Assembly: GCA_013350335.1 (NCBI GenBank)
Contig: CM023540.1
Span: 46,731,222-46,795,221 of the forward strand
From: Chimonanthus salicifolius
Lineage: Eukaryota; Streptophyta; Magnoliopsida; Laurales; Calycanthaceae
Reading direction: 5' to 3'
DNA: 64,000 nucleotides
A program made the position numbers and the translations under genes. This document shows positions 25,003 through 34,889 of the stretch, one piece after another. How positions within the stretch are numbered: the first letter of the stretch is position 1; the number at the start of each line of letters is the position of its first letter. The notes beneath the pieces were generated by a model that did not search any database, was not told the DNA's origin, and saw only the letters and a list, made by a program, of their open reading frames with translations.

Positions 25003-25625
25003 CGGTCAAGCAATTTCTCAGCAGCATCACTCTCACGGGCCCGGTACATAGCCTTGAGGACAAGATTATAGGACGCAGTATTTGGGGCAATGTCATAGTC
25101 CTCCATCAGGGCCACCAGATCGAGCAACTCCCCAGCAGAGGCCCCAAGCATGAGATTCGCTCTGAGGTAATGATTGTAGAGATTCACATCAGGCTTGTGG
25201 GGCTTGCCATTCTGGTCGAGCGACCTAATCCAAAACTCAAATAACTGCTTGAGATCAGCCCAGCGCTGTGACGTCATCCAATCGGCAAAGACATTCATGA
25301 GGCTGGCGACATCTAGGGTCTGGGAGAAGGCCTGGATCCTCGGAGAGGGAGTGAGGGCAACGAGTGTGTGAGAGAGGAAAGACATCTGGGAATTGGGGGT
25401 GGGTATGGGGTTTCTCCAGTTCTCTTGGTAGAGCGGGCTGCCGGATGAGGGGTTTGGAGGCAATGGGGTGGAAGGAGGAGAGACAGGGGATTCCTCCAGC
25501 TGGGGTTCTTGGGACAGGATAGGAGAAAATGAAATCCCCCTCAATGAGTGAAATGAAGCAGGTGATTTCAGGGTTTTGGAGAAAATGGTGTGAGATTTAG
25601 AAACAAGTACCATTTTCGCTACCAT
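25003..25625 (-). pseudogene. Orphan PPR exon 1 (unit B)
   Basis: A 623-bp copy of exon 1 of the PPR gene. The encoded differences are Ala2Val, one Gln-to-His and one Thr-to-Ala, and the donor GTATTTTC is preserved. Exons 2-6 exist only at 75-3005, upstream of the duplicated block, so this copy cannot make the full protein. Unspliced it would encode about 214 residues: transit peptide, Pro-rich linker and the first repeats. Its proximal promoter is interrupted by a solo LTR at 25756. Confidence 0.9.
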
Positions 25626-25672
25626 TTGCTTGAGAAAACTGATGATTACTCTCTCTCTCTACTTCTCTCTTA

Positions 25673-25685
25673 TCTCTATATTTAA
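25673..25685 (-). promoter_or_regulatory. TATA-like box of the orphan PPR exon
   Basis: Same TTAAATATAGAG as at 9081-9092. It remains between the solo LTR and the orphan start codon. Confidence 0.4.
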
Positions 25686-25755
25686 GTGGCTAAGTGTTTG
25701 TGCTCTTTGGCTATGTGTTGATTGGAAAAGGAGACAAGAATTTGAGAGTGGAATC

Positions 25756-26068
25756 TGTTGGAGATTAGGGATTAATTAATGCAAACACAATCACACAAAT
25801 CATACGACACAAGATTTACGTGGTTCGGCTAGAACGCCTACGTCCACGGAGCGAGATCAAATCTACTATGTAGAAAAACAAGTATAGAGGATTACAAGGT
25901 CTCTCCCTCTCAGATCTCTCTGTCTCTCACTCTCTCTCTAATCCCTCTCTCTCTCTGTGTCTTACACAGGAATACAATAATAGATAAAAGAGACAAATAA
26001 GAATAGGGCTTAAGTCACCCTACTGAGCCTAAGCCCAATAGGCCCATAAGTGGGGCTGGCCCACAACA
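25756..26068. mobile_element. Solo LTR, unit B only
   Basis: 313 bp from TGTTGGAGATTAGGG to GCCCACAACA (TGTTG/CAACA ends), flanked by the 5-bp direct repeat GAATC at 25751-25755 and 26069-26073. Unit A has a single GAATC there (near 9160), an exact empty site. The interior has ACGTGGTTCGGCTAGAACG and CT-rich tracts common in copia LTRs. Inserted about 130 bp upstream of the orphan PPR ATG. Confidence 0.92.
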
Positions 26069-26279
26069 GAATCCATTGATTTTGTTTCAGAGAGAGAGAG
26101 TGTGTTAGCTGGAGCCTGGAGATGAAGATGGGTTTTAGGGTTTAGGGGTGAGAGGGAATGTGAATTTGGGTTCGCTCATTTGAGGTTCTCCCGTTGGGCC
26201 GCAATCTCTTGGCTCCATGCGAACTCGACTCACTTGGCTTCATATGGGTTCGCTTATCGAACCCACTTATGTTCTAATA

Positions 26280-28880
26280 AAAGGAAATTATTTTTATAGA
26301 TTTTCTATTCAAAATATGTAAATAAAATATATTTAAATTCAATTATATGGGTTGATTTGTGATTCGACACAAATTGATTAGCCTCGATTATAAATGAGTT
26401 GGTGTTTTAAAAATGGATTGAGATATGAGAGAGATAAAAAGAATTTAAATATGGATTTGGTAAAAAAGTAGTAACCTAAATTTAATATATACTTAACACA
26501 ACTCACACCTTTATCGCCTATACACTATGGCTACTAATATATTTCAACTTTTTAAATATATATTTAATTAAAAAGTCAATTAGATATTTTTAAAAAAAAT
26601 CAACAAGGAAAAATACACATTAATATGACATATTTGGATGTAAATAAAAAAAATTCTAATTTCAATTGGTGAGCTAAATGAGAAATTATCCATTGTAAGC
26701 CGGTTCACTGAGTTTGACATAACTACCAATTACAACCCTTAGAAAAGAAAAAACATTGTCATATTTCACTTTTTAAATTCAGACAATAATCTAATTTAAA
26801 TGGTGAAATAAAAAATTCACACTTGTAAACTAGTTAAAAACATATAATTTCTACCATTACCTCAATCATTCAAACATATTTCACAAATGAAAAATAAAAT
26901 GACCATTTCAATTTGATTTTGTGATTACAACTTTTATGTGCCTATAATATAGCTTAACCTTTTTAACTCTTTTTTCTTAATTTAGTGGTCCAAATTTAAA
27001 TTTGTCATATTACATATTTTGTCCTATCATTCAACATCAAAAGAGATTACGATGGGTTTAAAATTCGAGTTAATTTTTTAATTTTTTTCACCATTAAACA
27101 AGTATCATAACATAAGATATCTGTATTTGTAGGGTTCCTGAATGAAAATTTTGATCATATTGATGCTTGATTTTAAACTTTGAAGAATTGCAACGATCAA
27201 ATAGATGAAGACAACAAAAATTATGGGTTATGTTAAAAATCAGGCCATCTCTTAAGTCAATTAATCCTTCTGCAAATCTATAAATAATACCATTCACAAA
27301 ATTTTGAGGGGCTAGTTCAAATGGACAAAATCCGTTTACATTTGATGAAAGTTTAGGGAAGACATACCGTTCAACACAAAAAGGGTCAAACCCCATTATT
27401 CTTTATTTGATATGTGTCGAATCGATTGAGAAGTTTACACCTATCTCAATAATTAGTCAAATAAAATGCCTCAACAATTTAATCTTAAAAAATTAATAAT
27501 AATAAATCAGTCACAACTACTCTTTCAGTCTTACATTTTTGCACTTATTATGGTATTAGATTGCATCTTCCTTTGTTGTGGAGGCAAGACAAAGAAGTTG
27601 CATAGCTTCTTCTAAGTCGTCCATCATCTTCTATTTTCATCTCAATTTTTTTTTTTTCCTTTCTCCTATCATTCTCTTCAATTTCTTTGTTTTGTTTTCA
27701 TTATCTGAATGAATAAACCCTTTAAAAAGCAAATGCTAGAAGACCCCTTTCTATTTTTTTCCTCTTCTTTCTCTATAATACTTATTTTTATTTTCTTTTC
27801 CTCATTTTAGTTTTCTATTTATATTTTCCCCTGTCTAATTTTAACCTTTCCTCTTGCATGATTTTTTCTCGTCCATGAAATGAATAATGACTCAAATATA
27901 TTTTCATTTTGACATATATATGTGGGAAACTTATCTCTCTTTTCTTTCATTCTTTCATTTTTTTTTTCCTTTTCTATAGAATTGGTAAAATTATGAGAAG
28001 TTACGAAGACATGAAATTAACATTGAATTTTCTATAAATTCAGATTTAATTAAAGAAAAATTACAAATGCATGAAATAACATATTTTAAGCATACGTTAA
28101 GTTCTAAAACACTACATATGCCATTTCCAAACACGGTACACTAATTTCAATAAACTACAGCATTAATTTCACTTAAACTAAAAATTAAAGAAAAAATTAC
28201 ACTTAAAATTCGATTAAAATTAAAAATAATATTTTATAGACACTACATTAACTCTTAAAAGACCACATAAACAACTTATAAAAAAACCAATAAAGGTGAA
28301 TGAAAATTCGGTTTAAAGAAATATGATTGATTACAAGTGCATCAAATATAAATTTAAAAAATAAACACCTTGAGATATGGAGGCTTCGTTTAAAAATCTC
28401 ACAACAATCATAGATATAGAAAAGAACTCTAGCTTCAACAGATTGGATCGTCCAAAAATTAGCCGAATATTGTATCTTTTTGAAGAAAAAATCCAAAAAA
28501 ATTAAAATGAAGTTGTTAAAAGTTTTAGATAAGAGAGACAAGGGTCGGCCGATTGAGTGACTTTAGGTGTTATAGTAGGTAGAGAAGACAAGGGTGGGCA
28601 GATTGAGTGGCTTTTAAATTTGATGTATGAAAAATGAATAAAATAATCATTTTCTTCAAACAAATGAGAAGGAGGAAAGAAGAATGATTGAAAGAAATTT
28701 GGACAAAATACATATTTCATTTATTTTTGGTGCATCAAGGATAAAGTTGTTGATACACCAATGACTTCTCTTATATCAACCGTCAGAAGTTGAAAAGCCG
28801 AAACGCTCAACCGTCAGAAGTTGAAAAGCCGAAAAGCCCAAAAACACCAGGTAAAATACGAGGGAGCTATTGCAATGTTC
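26280..28880. other. Intergenic DNA between orphan PPR and UGT copy B
   Basis: Counterpart of 9770-12500 without the MITE and the doubled block. No gene seen. Confidence 0.6.
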
Positions 28881-28887
28881 AGTAGAC

Positions 28888-29055
28888 CAAGGGTTTAAAT
28901 CTCAGTTTTCTGAAGACCGTATCGTATCGGCTAGAGAAAAAAAAATTGGCCTATATTTATATTTATATTTTTTATTTAAAAAAAAACAGCCTTTTTTATC
29001 AGCTGATATGAAAAATTAGCCAAAATGTCGGTCCATGTTGATTTTTCGACCCTTG
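28888..29055. mobile_element. Small inverted-repeat element, unit B copy
   Basis: Counterpart of 12503-12667, with the same CAAGGGT and ACCCTTG ends. Several GGCCGATAT words have decayed. Confidence 0.4.
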
Positions 29056-29299
29056 CCGCTACAAATGTCATTTGAAAGTTCAATAGCTTGAATTTATCTA
29101 GTTGTAGAATTCTCAAATTCTAATTCTACTTAATAACTCCAAACCTAAAAAAAATATTGCAATATTTTAAAGATTTTAAAATCAACAAAATTTATTAATC
29201 CTACAATTTAGAGAATCATAAATTATACCAGGAATTCCAACCAAACAAGCAATACCAGTACACATACAACAAAGTAAAAAAAAAAAAATGAAACCAAGT

Positions 29300-30189
29300 T
29301 CATGGCTTAATAATCTCTCGAACGAAATCGTTGAAATTCTTGAAAGAAGTCCCCCCTTCACTTACACTCTTGCTAGCCATCTCCTTGAATTGCAGAGTCC
29401 TGGCTCTGATATCCTCATCTCCAAGCAACTCTTGTACCTTTTTCTTCATCTCTTCTGCAGTGACAATCCCATTACTGTCTGCTTCCAACCCCAATCCAAC
29501 CTTCCAAACATCACAAATGTAAGTTCTGTTAAAAAATTGATCTGCGAAGTAAGGCCAACAGATAAAAGGAAGTCCATTGCTCAACCCTTCCAAAGTAGAA
29601 TTCCAACCACAATGGGTCAAGAAGCATGCAATGGAAGGATGAGCCAACACTTTCTGCTGCGGCGACCAATCCACAACTCGGCCTCTGTCGGCCATTCTAG
29701 CCAGAAAACCGTCTGGGTAGGTGGCAATCGAACCATCGAGGAGATCGGGCCTCACAACCCAAAGGAAAGGCCGGCCGGAGAGCTCGAGCCCAAGTGCTAG
29801 CTCATGAAATTGATGAGAGTTGAAGACTGTGAAGCTTCCGAAGGCGACGTAGATGACCGAGCGAGATGGCTGCCGATCGAGCCAGCTGAGGCAAGTGGAA
29901 TCCTTGAGCCAGAAGTTCCCATCGGTCTGACCGAGCCGACAATCATTTGCTAGCAAAGGGCCAATAGGTTTGGTGTTTGGAACAAGATGGAAGGCTGGAT
30001 TTTCAATTTCATAGAATGAGTTGCATAGGATAAACTGGGCGAGTTGGGCAGCTTTGTTGGTCTTTTTTATGAATTCAAACATGATTTGCTGTGTGAGAGC
30101 GTCCCCAATACAGAGCCAGACGAGGTGGGCCGTGTTCAGAGGTGGCATGGTTGGAGATAGCTGAAACATCTGATGCTTTGATGGAAATC
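29300..30189 (-). CDS. UGT copy B exon 2
   Basis: 890 bp, acceptor TTTGGGCAG, ends EIIKP and TGA as in A. Confidence 0.93.
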
Positions 30190-33100
30190 CTGCCCAAAGA
30201 AAAATAGAAATAAACAAAAAAAAAAAATTCAAAGTTCTTGAGAGGCCATTTGAAGAACTTTATAATGCTTCTCTTTTTTCATTATTTTAATAAAATAAAA
30301 AGTGATAGTGAAAATCAGCCACAGTGAATGAGAGTTTTATTTTCACTCCACCCACTTTCGATAGACTTATCTGATGTGTATAGGGTGGAAAGCTCGCACG
30401 TGACTCAAAAATTAGTCGGATGCTCTTAGAAATCTAGACACTTTAGTGAAAAAAAAGGAAAAAAGGAAAAGTACGGACCAAGCTCGCCCTTCACAAGCCG
30501 AATTTTCGGCCGATATTTCATCTCGGTCGAGGTTTTTCTCTCCTCAATTTTTTTTAAAAAAAATATCTCGGTGGCTTCTTTTTTTTTATAAAATATTTAA
30601 AAAATAAAAGGCTGTTTTAAAAAAAAAAATTAAAAATATAGATATTGGCTGAGATATCGAATGGGTCCACACTGATATTTGTTTTTTTAAATAAAAAATA
30701 AAAATCGGCCGATATTCAGGCCTAATTTTTTTACCTCTGACCGATACTATGCATATCAGCCGAGGTATCTTGGTCATAGAAATCCTGAAATATCGCAGCC
30801 GATACTATAAGTAACGACCGGGATTTTGACCCCTAGGCTGGACACTTTGAGAATTGGGCTTTTGGACCAAATACTAGTCCAACTTTTTATGGTATTTGTA
30901 AATTTAGATATTTATAAGGATTCATGACTACTCTTATACATCCAATTAGTGAAACATTTTTGAAAGATGATCAATTTAAGTGGTGCCTATGCTTTTATTT
31001 AATCATGAACTCCAATTGTACAAATTAAGATCCACTGTGGGTGACTTTTTTTTTTGGCTAGTTAGAAGATTTTTCACGACCATCTAACGATCAACTGTTA
31101 TATAGAATAATTAAGAATTTCAAATGGATTATTTTTTGCCTGTACTGGAAACGTAGTTACCGATGCATATCCAGATATTTTATTTTGATTTCAATTTATT
31201 ACATAGAAATTCGGGTTTATATGCACAACACTGTATAAGTGGCCCCGTGCCACCCATATGGGTATAGGCTATGAGATGGGGTGTAGTATGTTCGAAAGTA
31301 TTTTTCATGAATTTTTTTTTTTATAAAAGATAAGGCTTCCAATTATAGCGGAGTCTACAATTAATAGCTAATCTTTTGTTCAAAATTTCATGACCTAATC
31401 TTGGTATACTATAGGAGTAATGGGCTCATCCGTTGAGGTTTTTCATACGGTATCCCGCCGTTTACCACATATAAATTAAAAAAAATGCTAATTTTCAAAC
31501 AATGAACAAAAATAAAATTGAACATTGTCCATCACTTACATCCAAAATTTTAAAACTCAACTTAGACTTGATTTTGATATTAATAATTGCTTGATCTAAA
31601 ATCATAAACTGATATACAAAATTAAGGGCGTAGTCAAGCAATAATAGTTAAATATCAATAATTAGCTTGCGATGTCCATCCAGAAAAATCAATTTAAACT
31701 ATGAATGGACATCAAAATAGTTTTTCATTTATATCGGGTCCCCGTTTACACACTCGATTTTTCTGCCTCTACACACCTATTTTCGGATGGAGGTGGCTAA
31801 TTACCATTTTGCCCCTGTGTTTTCATTCGTTCGAATGATTTCCCAGTTCATTTCTCCATTCGTTCGAACGAATGGACACATACCCCATCTAGTTTGATTC
31901 GTTCGAACGAATTCACAGTTCATTTCGGATTCGTTCGAACTGAATACATGAATACTGCCGAGATTTTCACTGATTCGAACGAGTGGCCATGTGCACAATC
32001 CATTCATTCGAATGAAAAATTCATTCGAACAAATTCACCAGTGTAAATTCCATTCATTCGAATGAACTGTTCGGAAGTGTTCATTCGTTCGAATGAATGG
32101 ATGGATTCATTCGAACGAATGAATGAGAGGGGACTAGAAACACAGTCCTTCGATCGAATGAATTCGTTCGAATGAATCCATCCATTCATTCGAACGAATG
32201 ACAAAGAGAAGTGCATTCATTCGAATGAATGGATGGATTCATTCGAACGAATGGCAAATAGAAGTGCATTCATTCGAATGAATGGCTTGATTCATTCGAA
32301 CAAATGTATCAGAGAGGACTGGAAAATGACAGTACTTCCCTCGGATGTCATTCGTTCGAATTAATGCGTCATCCTATCTGCCGAGGACGTTCTTCACGAG
32401 CCCGGCGAGCCGTCCTTTGACGTCGAGAGATTCCCCGCATGACGTTGGCCGGAAAGCTCCGATGAGAAAGAAAGGAGCCAGAAATGGGTGGAGCGGTTTA
32501 AGGATGCGAGGAAGACGAAACGTTTAGAACTCTTTGTTTCTTTTCTTATTTCTTCAAGGAATCAAACGGAGATAAGCCCAACATAGAAAAGATAAATCAT
32601 ACAACACAAAGATTACAGATTGCTTTGAAACTCTACAAGATTTGATGAAGATTTGATGGAGCCCACGAGAACTTCCAACTTCGCTCGATACTATTGTGGG
32701 ACCCACAGATGGGAAATTAGTATAGCACAGCCTCACTTTAGTTGATTTTTGGCACACCCTAGGGATACCTTTATTTGTAAAATACTGTGTTTTAAATATT
32801 TAGGAGTATCAAAAGACATTTAAGTCTTAAAGTATTTTTATCAGATTATAGTAATTAGTCCGGATATTTAATTTGAGAAATTTTAAAAATACATAGTGCT
32901 TAAAAAATAACTTTGAAAAAAAAAAAAAATAGATTCATTCGAATGAATCACTGATTCATTCAATCAGACGGGTGAACAGTAACCCGAGTTATTGTTCACC
33001 CGTTTAGATTCATTCAATCAGACGGGTGAACAGTAACCCGCGTTACTGTTCACCCATTTCATTCGTTCAAACCAATGGATTTATAAAGGGGATTCGTTCG

Positions 33101-34833
33101 AACGAATCAAACTGGATGGGGTATGTGTCCATTCGTTCGAACGAATGGAGAAATGAACTGGGAAATCGTTCGAACGAATGCAAACACAGGGGCAAAATGG
33201 TAATTAGCCACCTCCACCCGAAAACGGGTGTGTAGAGGTAGAAAATCCGAGTGTGTAAACGGGGACCCTTTATATCCTATATATTTTTATCCAATCTACA
33301 TTATTTTCACATGCTTGTCCACCGCATACACGATTTCATGTTTCGAGGTGCCGTTCACCAAATAAATATGGAAAATCAAAATAAGAGACCCTCTTGTTTT
33401 AATTATTGATTATATCAGATTCTTACTTTCGTCTTTGGCTCAAGAACAATAGAATCTACAACTATGGATCAATCTTTTCAAAATATCTATCTCCCACTAA
33501 TAACCCATATGATGTAGTTTAATGGGTTGCCTCTCGTTTTAGGAAGCAGATAGTAGACTCAGCCGTGAAATTTTTATGTTGAGTATCATGCGATTTAAAA
33601 AGAATGAAAAGAATAATAACAAAATTAGACTTTTTTTTTTGAATTTATGTGTGGGAAACCGCGGGATACCCAGCGTAAAACCCCCACGGATGAGCCCACT
33701 ACCCTTAGGGCACACCTAGGTTAGCCCATGGGGGTTCGAATACCAAAACTTTCCACCACGAAGGTATTCATAAATTGATCCGTTTTCTTCTTTGTAATGA
33801 AGACACCTTTTCTTCTCAGCTTAACACCTACATTTATACCCCCACCAAGAAGAGATGATTCTGGCTCGATACCAACTTTCACAGGATCTATAATGACAGG
33901 AATCATCTCAAATATTCAAAGTACTACCCTTAGGGCACACCAAGGTTATGCCATGGGGGCTCGAATCCATAATCTCCCGCTGTAACCAGTTGAGCTACAC
34001 CCATATAGGTGACATTGCCTTTGCTTCCACACAGAATATTTTAAAACTCGACTGCACTCAACTTTTATGATATGAACTTAAGTGAATGATACTCATTTAT
34101 CATATCATACTTTTGGGCATGCGGAATGACTTACTAGGGTATGGATTATGGACTATGGACAGCTCGAATAGAAAGGGCCGAGACAGAGTTCCATCGTTCA
34201 AAATTTGTGACTCAAGCCACACCTCACCAAATCAAGTTTCTTGGCTGAGTCTCAGAAATACTCATCCACTAGAATCTCTAGGCTGAGTCTCCACGAGTCA
34301 CCAAAGTTTAGTAGGTTTTAGTTAAAAGTTAGAACTGAAAAATGGGATAAAAGCTTACCGTTGGCATCAATTATTCCCGCCTCAATCAGGTCTGGAATAT
34401 GAACGGTAGTGGCCATTGCGCCAACCGCCGTGGTTGCAAAGGCAGCCCGCCGGAGTCCTATCTTCTCGGCAACCTCCAAAGCCCACACCATCCCCACGTC
34501 GGAGATAATGTACGATATCTTGTCGTCATCTGACTCATTGATTTTCCCAATCAACTTCTCCAAACTGGCAGGCATGACAAGCAACATAGCTTCAGATAAC
34601 TTGCCTAGATCGTTTCGATCTTCATCTTTCGTGAGCCCATCTGGGATTGAAACGAGTTGAAGTTGTCCATTGTCAGCGCCGGGCGAAGCGGCGACAACTC
34701 GCTCATTGTTGAACTCAGTGTTGACGAATGTAATCTTGATTCCATGTTCGATCAATCGATGAGCGAGTGTCATCATCGGTATCACATGGCCTTGTGCCGG
34801 ATACGGTATGATCATGGCATGTGGTCTTCCCAT
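29300..34833 (-). CDS. UGT83A-like UDP-glycosyltransferase, copy B, intact
   Basis: Exons 34833-34359 and 30189-29300, 1365 bp, 454 residues, same architecture and splice phase as copy A. His16, Asp112 and the whole PSPG box (333-376) with HCGWNS and the terminal FADQ are present. About 15 residues differ from copy A, spread over both domains: for example SDVGMVW for SDMGMAW, GDALTQQ for GDVHTQQ, and PDGFLARMADRG for PDWFLARIADRG. In the last case copy B has the family-typical Gly. The intron is 4.17 kb, against 1.99 kb in A, because of a long-TIR transposon, a SINE and a 185-bp insertion. All retain the sites needed for splicing. Two open copies imply selection on both or a recent duplication; sub-functionalisation is possible but unproved. 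Confidence 0.93.
30478..30838. repeat. Palindrome-rich CGATAT repeat in UGT-B intron
   Basis: Counterpart of 14087-14431. Contains TTTCGGCCGATATTTC and ATCGGCCGATATTC plus CATATCAGCCGAGGTATC. It is slightly longer than A and retains palindromes A has lost. Confidence 0.5.
31390..31487 (+). repeat. SINE 3' fragment in UGT-B intron
   Basis: Counterpart of 15010-15115, with the same GGGCTCATCCGTTGAGG and TACGGTATCCCGCCG words. Confidence 0.5.
31736..31925 (+). repeat. Left terminal inverted repeat
   Basis: Pairs with 33080-33268. Runs from GGGTCCCCG through GGAGGTGGCTAATTACCATT and the first palindromes to GATTCGTTCGAACGAAT. A few substitutions separate the two arms. Confidence 0.8.
33080..33268 (-). 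repeat. Right terminal inverted repeat
   Basis: Reverse complement of 31736-31925, with the same order of TIR words. It ends GTAAACGGGGACCC next to the target duplication. Confidence 0.8.
33507..33602 (+). repeat. Degraded SINE in UGT-B intron
   Basis: Counterpart of 15517-15612: TGTAGTTTAATGGGTTGCC, then GAAGCAGATAGTAG. Confidence 0.4.
33631..34012 (-). mobile_element. tRNA-derived SINE with an internal insertion, unit B only
   Basis: On the minus strand it starts GGTGTAGCTCAACTGGTTAC (box A) with GGATTCGAGCCC (box B) and ends in an A-tract (T-run 33631-33641). Unit A lacks it (about 15638-15642). The body is split at about 33735-33925 by a foreign 190-bp piece, and part of the SINE (TACCCTTAGGGCACACC ... 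CATGGGGG) is present on both sides of it. The piece carries an open minus-strand frame (IPVIIDPVKVGIEPESS...) that I do not recognise. Confidence 0.65.
34147..34333. repeat. ~185-bp insertion in UGT-B intron near exon 1
   Basis: Unit A reads GTATGGATTACTGAAAAATG without a break. Unit B has about 185 extra bp between GGATTA and CTGAAAAATG, with an internal repeat of CTAGGCTGAGTCT / TTGGCTGAGTCTC. No terminal repeats or clear target duplication. Confidence 0.6.
34359..34833 (-). CDS. UGT copy B exon 1
   Basis: 475 bp, donor GTAAGCTT as in A. A B-only insertion of about 185 bp starts roughly 30 bp into the intron. Confidence 0.93.
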
Positions 34834-34878
34834 GGCTAGATCACTGGTCGATCGGATACTGGGTCTTCTTCTATGATA

Positions 34879-34889
34879 CTTTTATATGG
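34879..34889 (-). promoter_or_regulatory. TATA box of UGT copy B
   Basis: Minus-strand CCATATAAAAG, same spacing to the ATG as in copy A. Confidence 0.55.

Larger units (their letters stand above)
31736..33268. mobile_element. 1533-bp long-TIR DNA transposon, palindrome-packed, unit B only
   Basis: Terminal inverted repeats of about 180-190 bp begin GGGTCCCCGTTTACACACTC on both strands. They are flanked by the 8-bp direct repeat TTTATATC (31728-31735 and 33269-33276). No transposase frame is visible, so it is non-autonomous. Long TIRs with an 8-bp target duplication fit a Mutator-like element best; hAT is the alternative. The interior holds about 20 copies of ATTCATTCGAATGAAT/ATTCGTTCGAACGAAT-type palindromes (31820-32360 and 32935-33180), a GC-richer segment (32370-32530) and a duplicated hairpin (32935-33058). 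It sits in the intron of UGT copy B. The open frames across it (for example 31801-32216, minus) are by-products of the repeat. Confidence 0.85.

Noticed and set aside
31801..32216. Open frames over the palindrome array rich in FVRTN/FIRSNE repeats
   Set aside because: The peptide repeat is the translation of the DNA palindromes and is readable on either strand. No independent coding evidence.
31820..32360. CRISPR-like array or heat-shock element cluster
   Set aside because: Spacing is irregular with no unique spacers, and this is a plant genome. TTC/GAA blocks are not arranged in the alternating 2-bp spacing of heat-shock elements.
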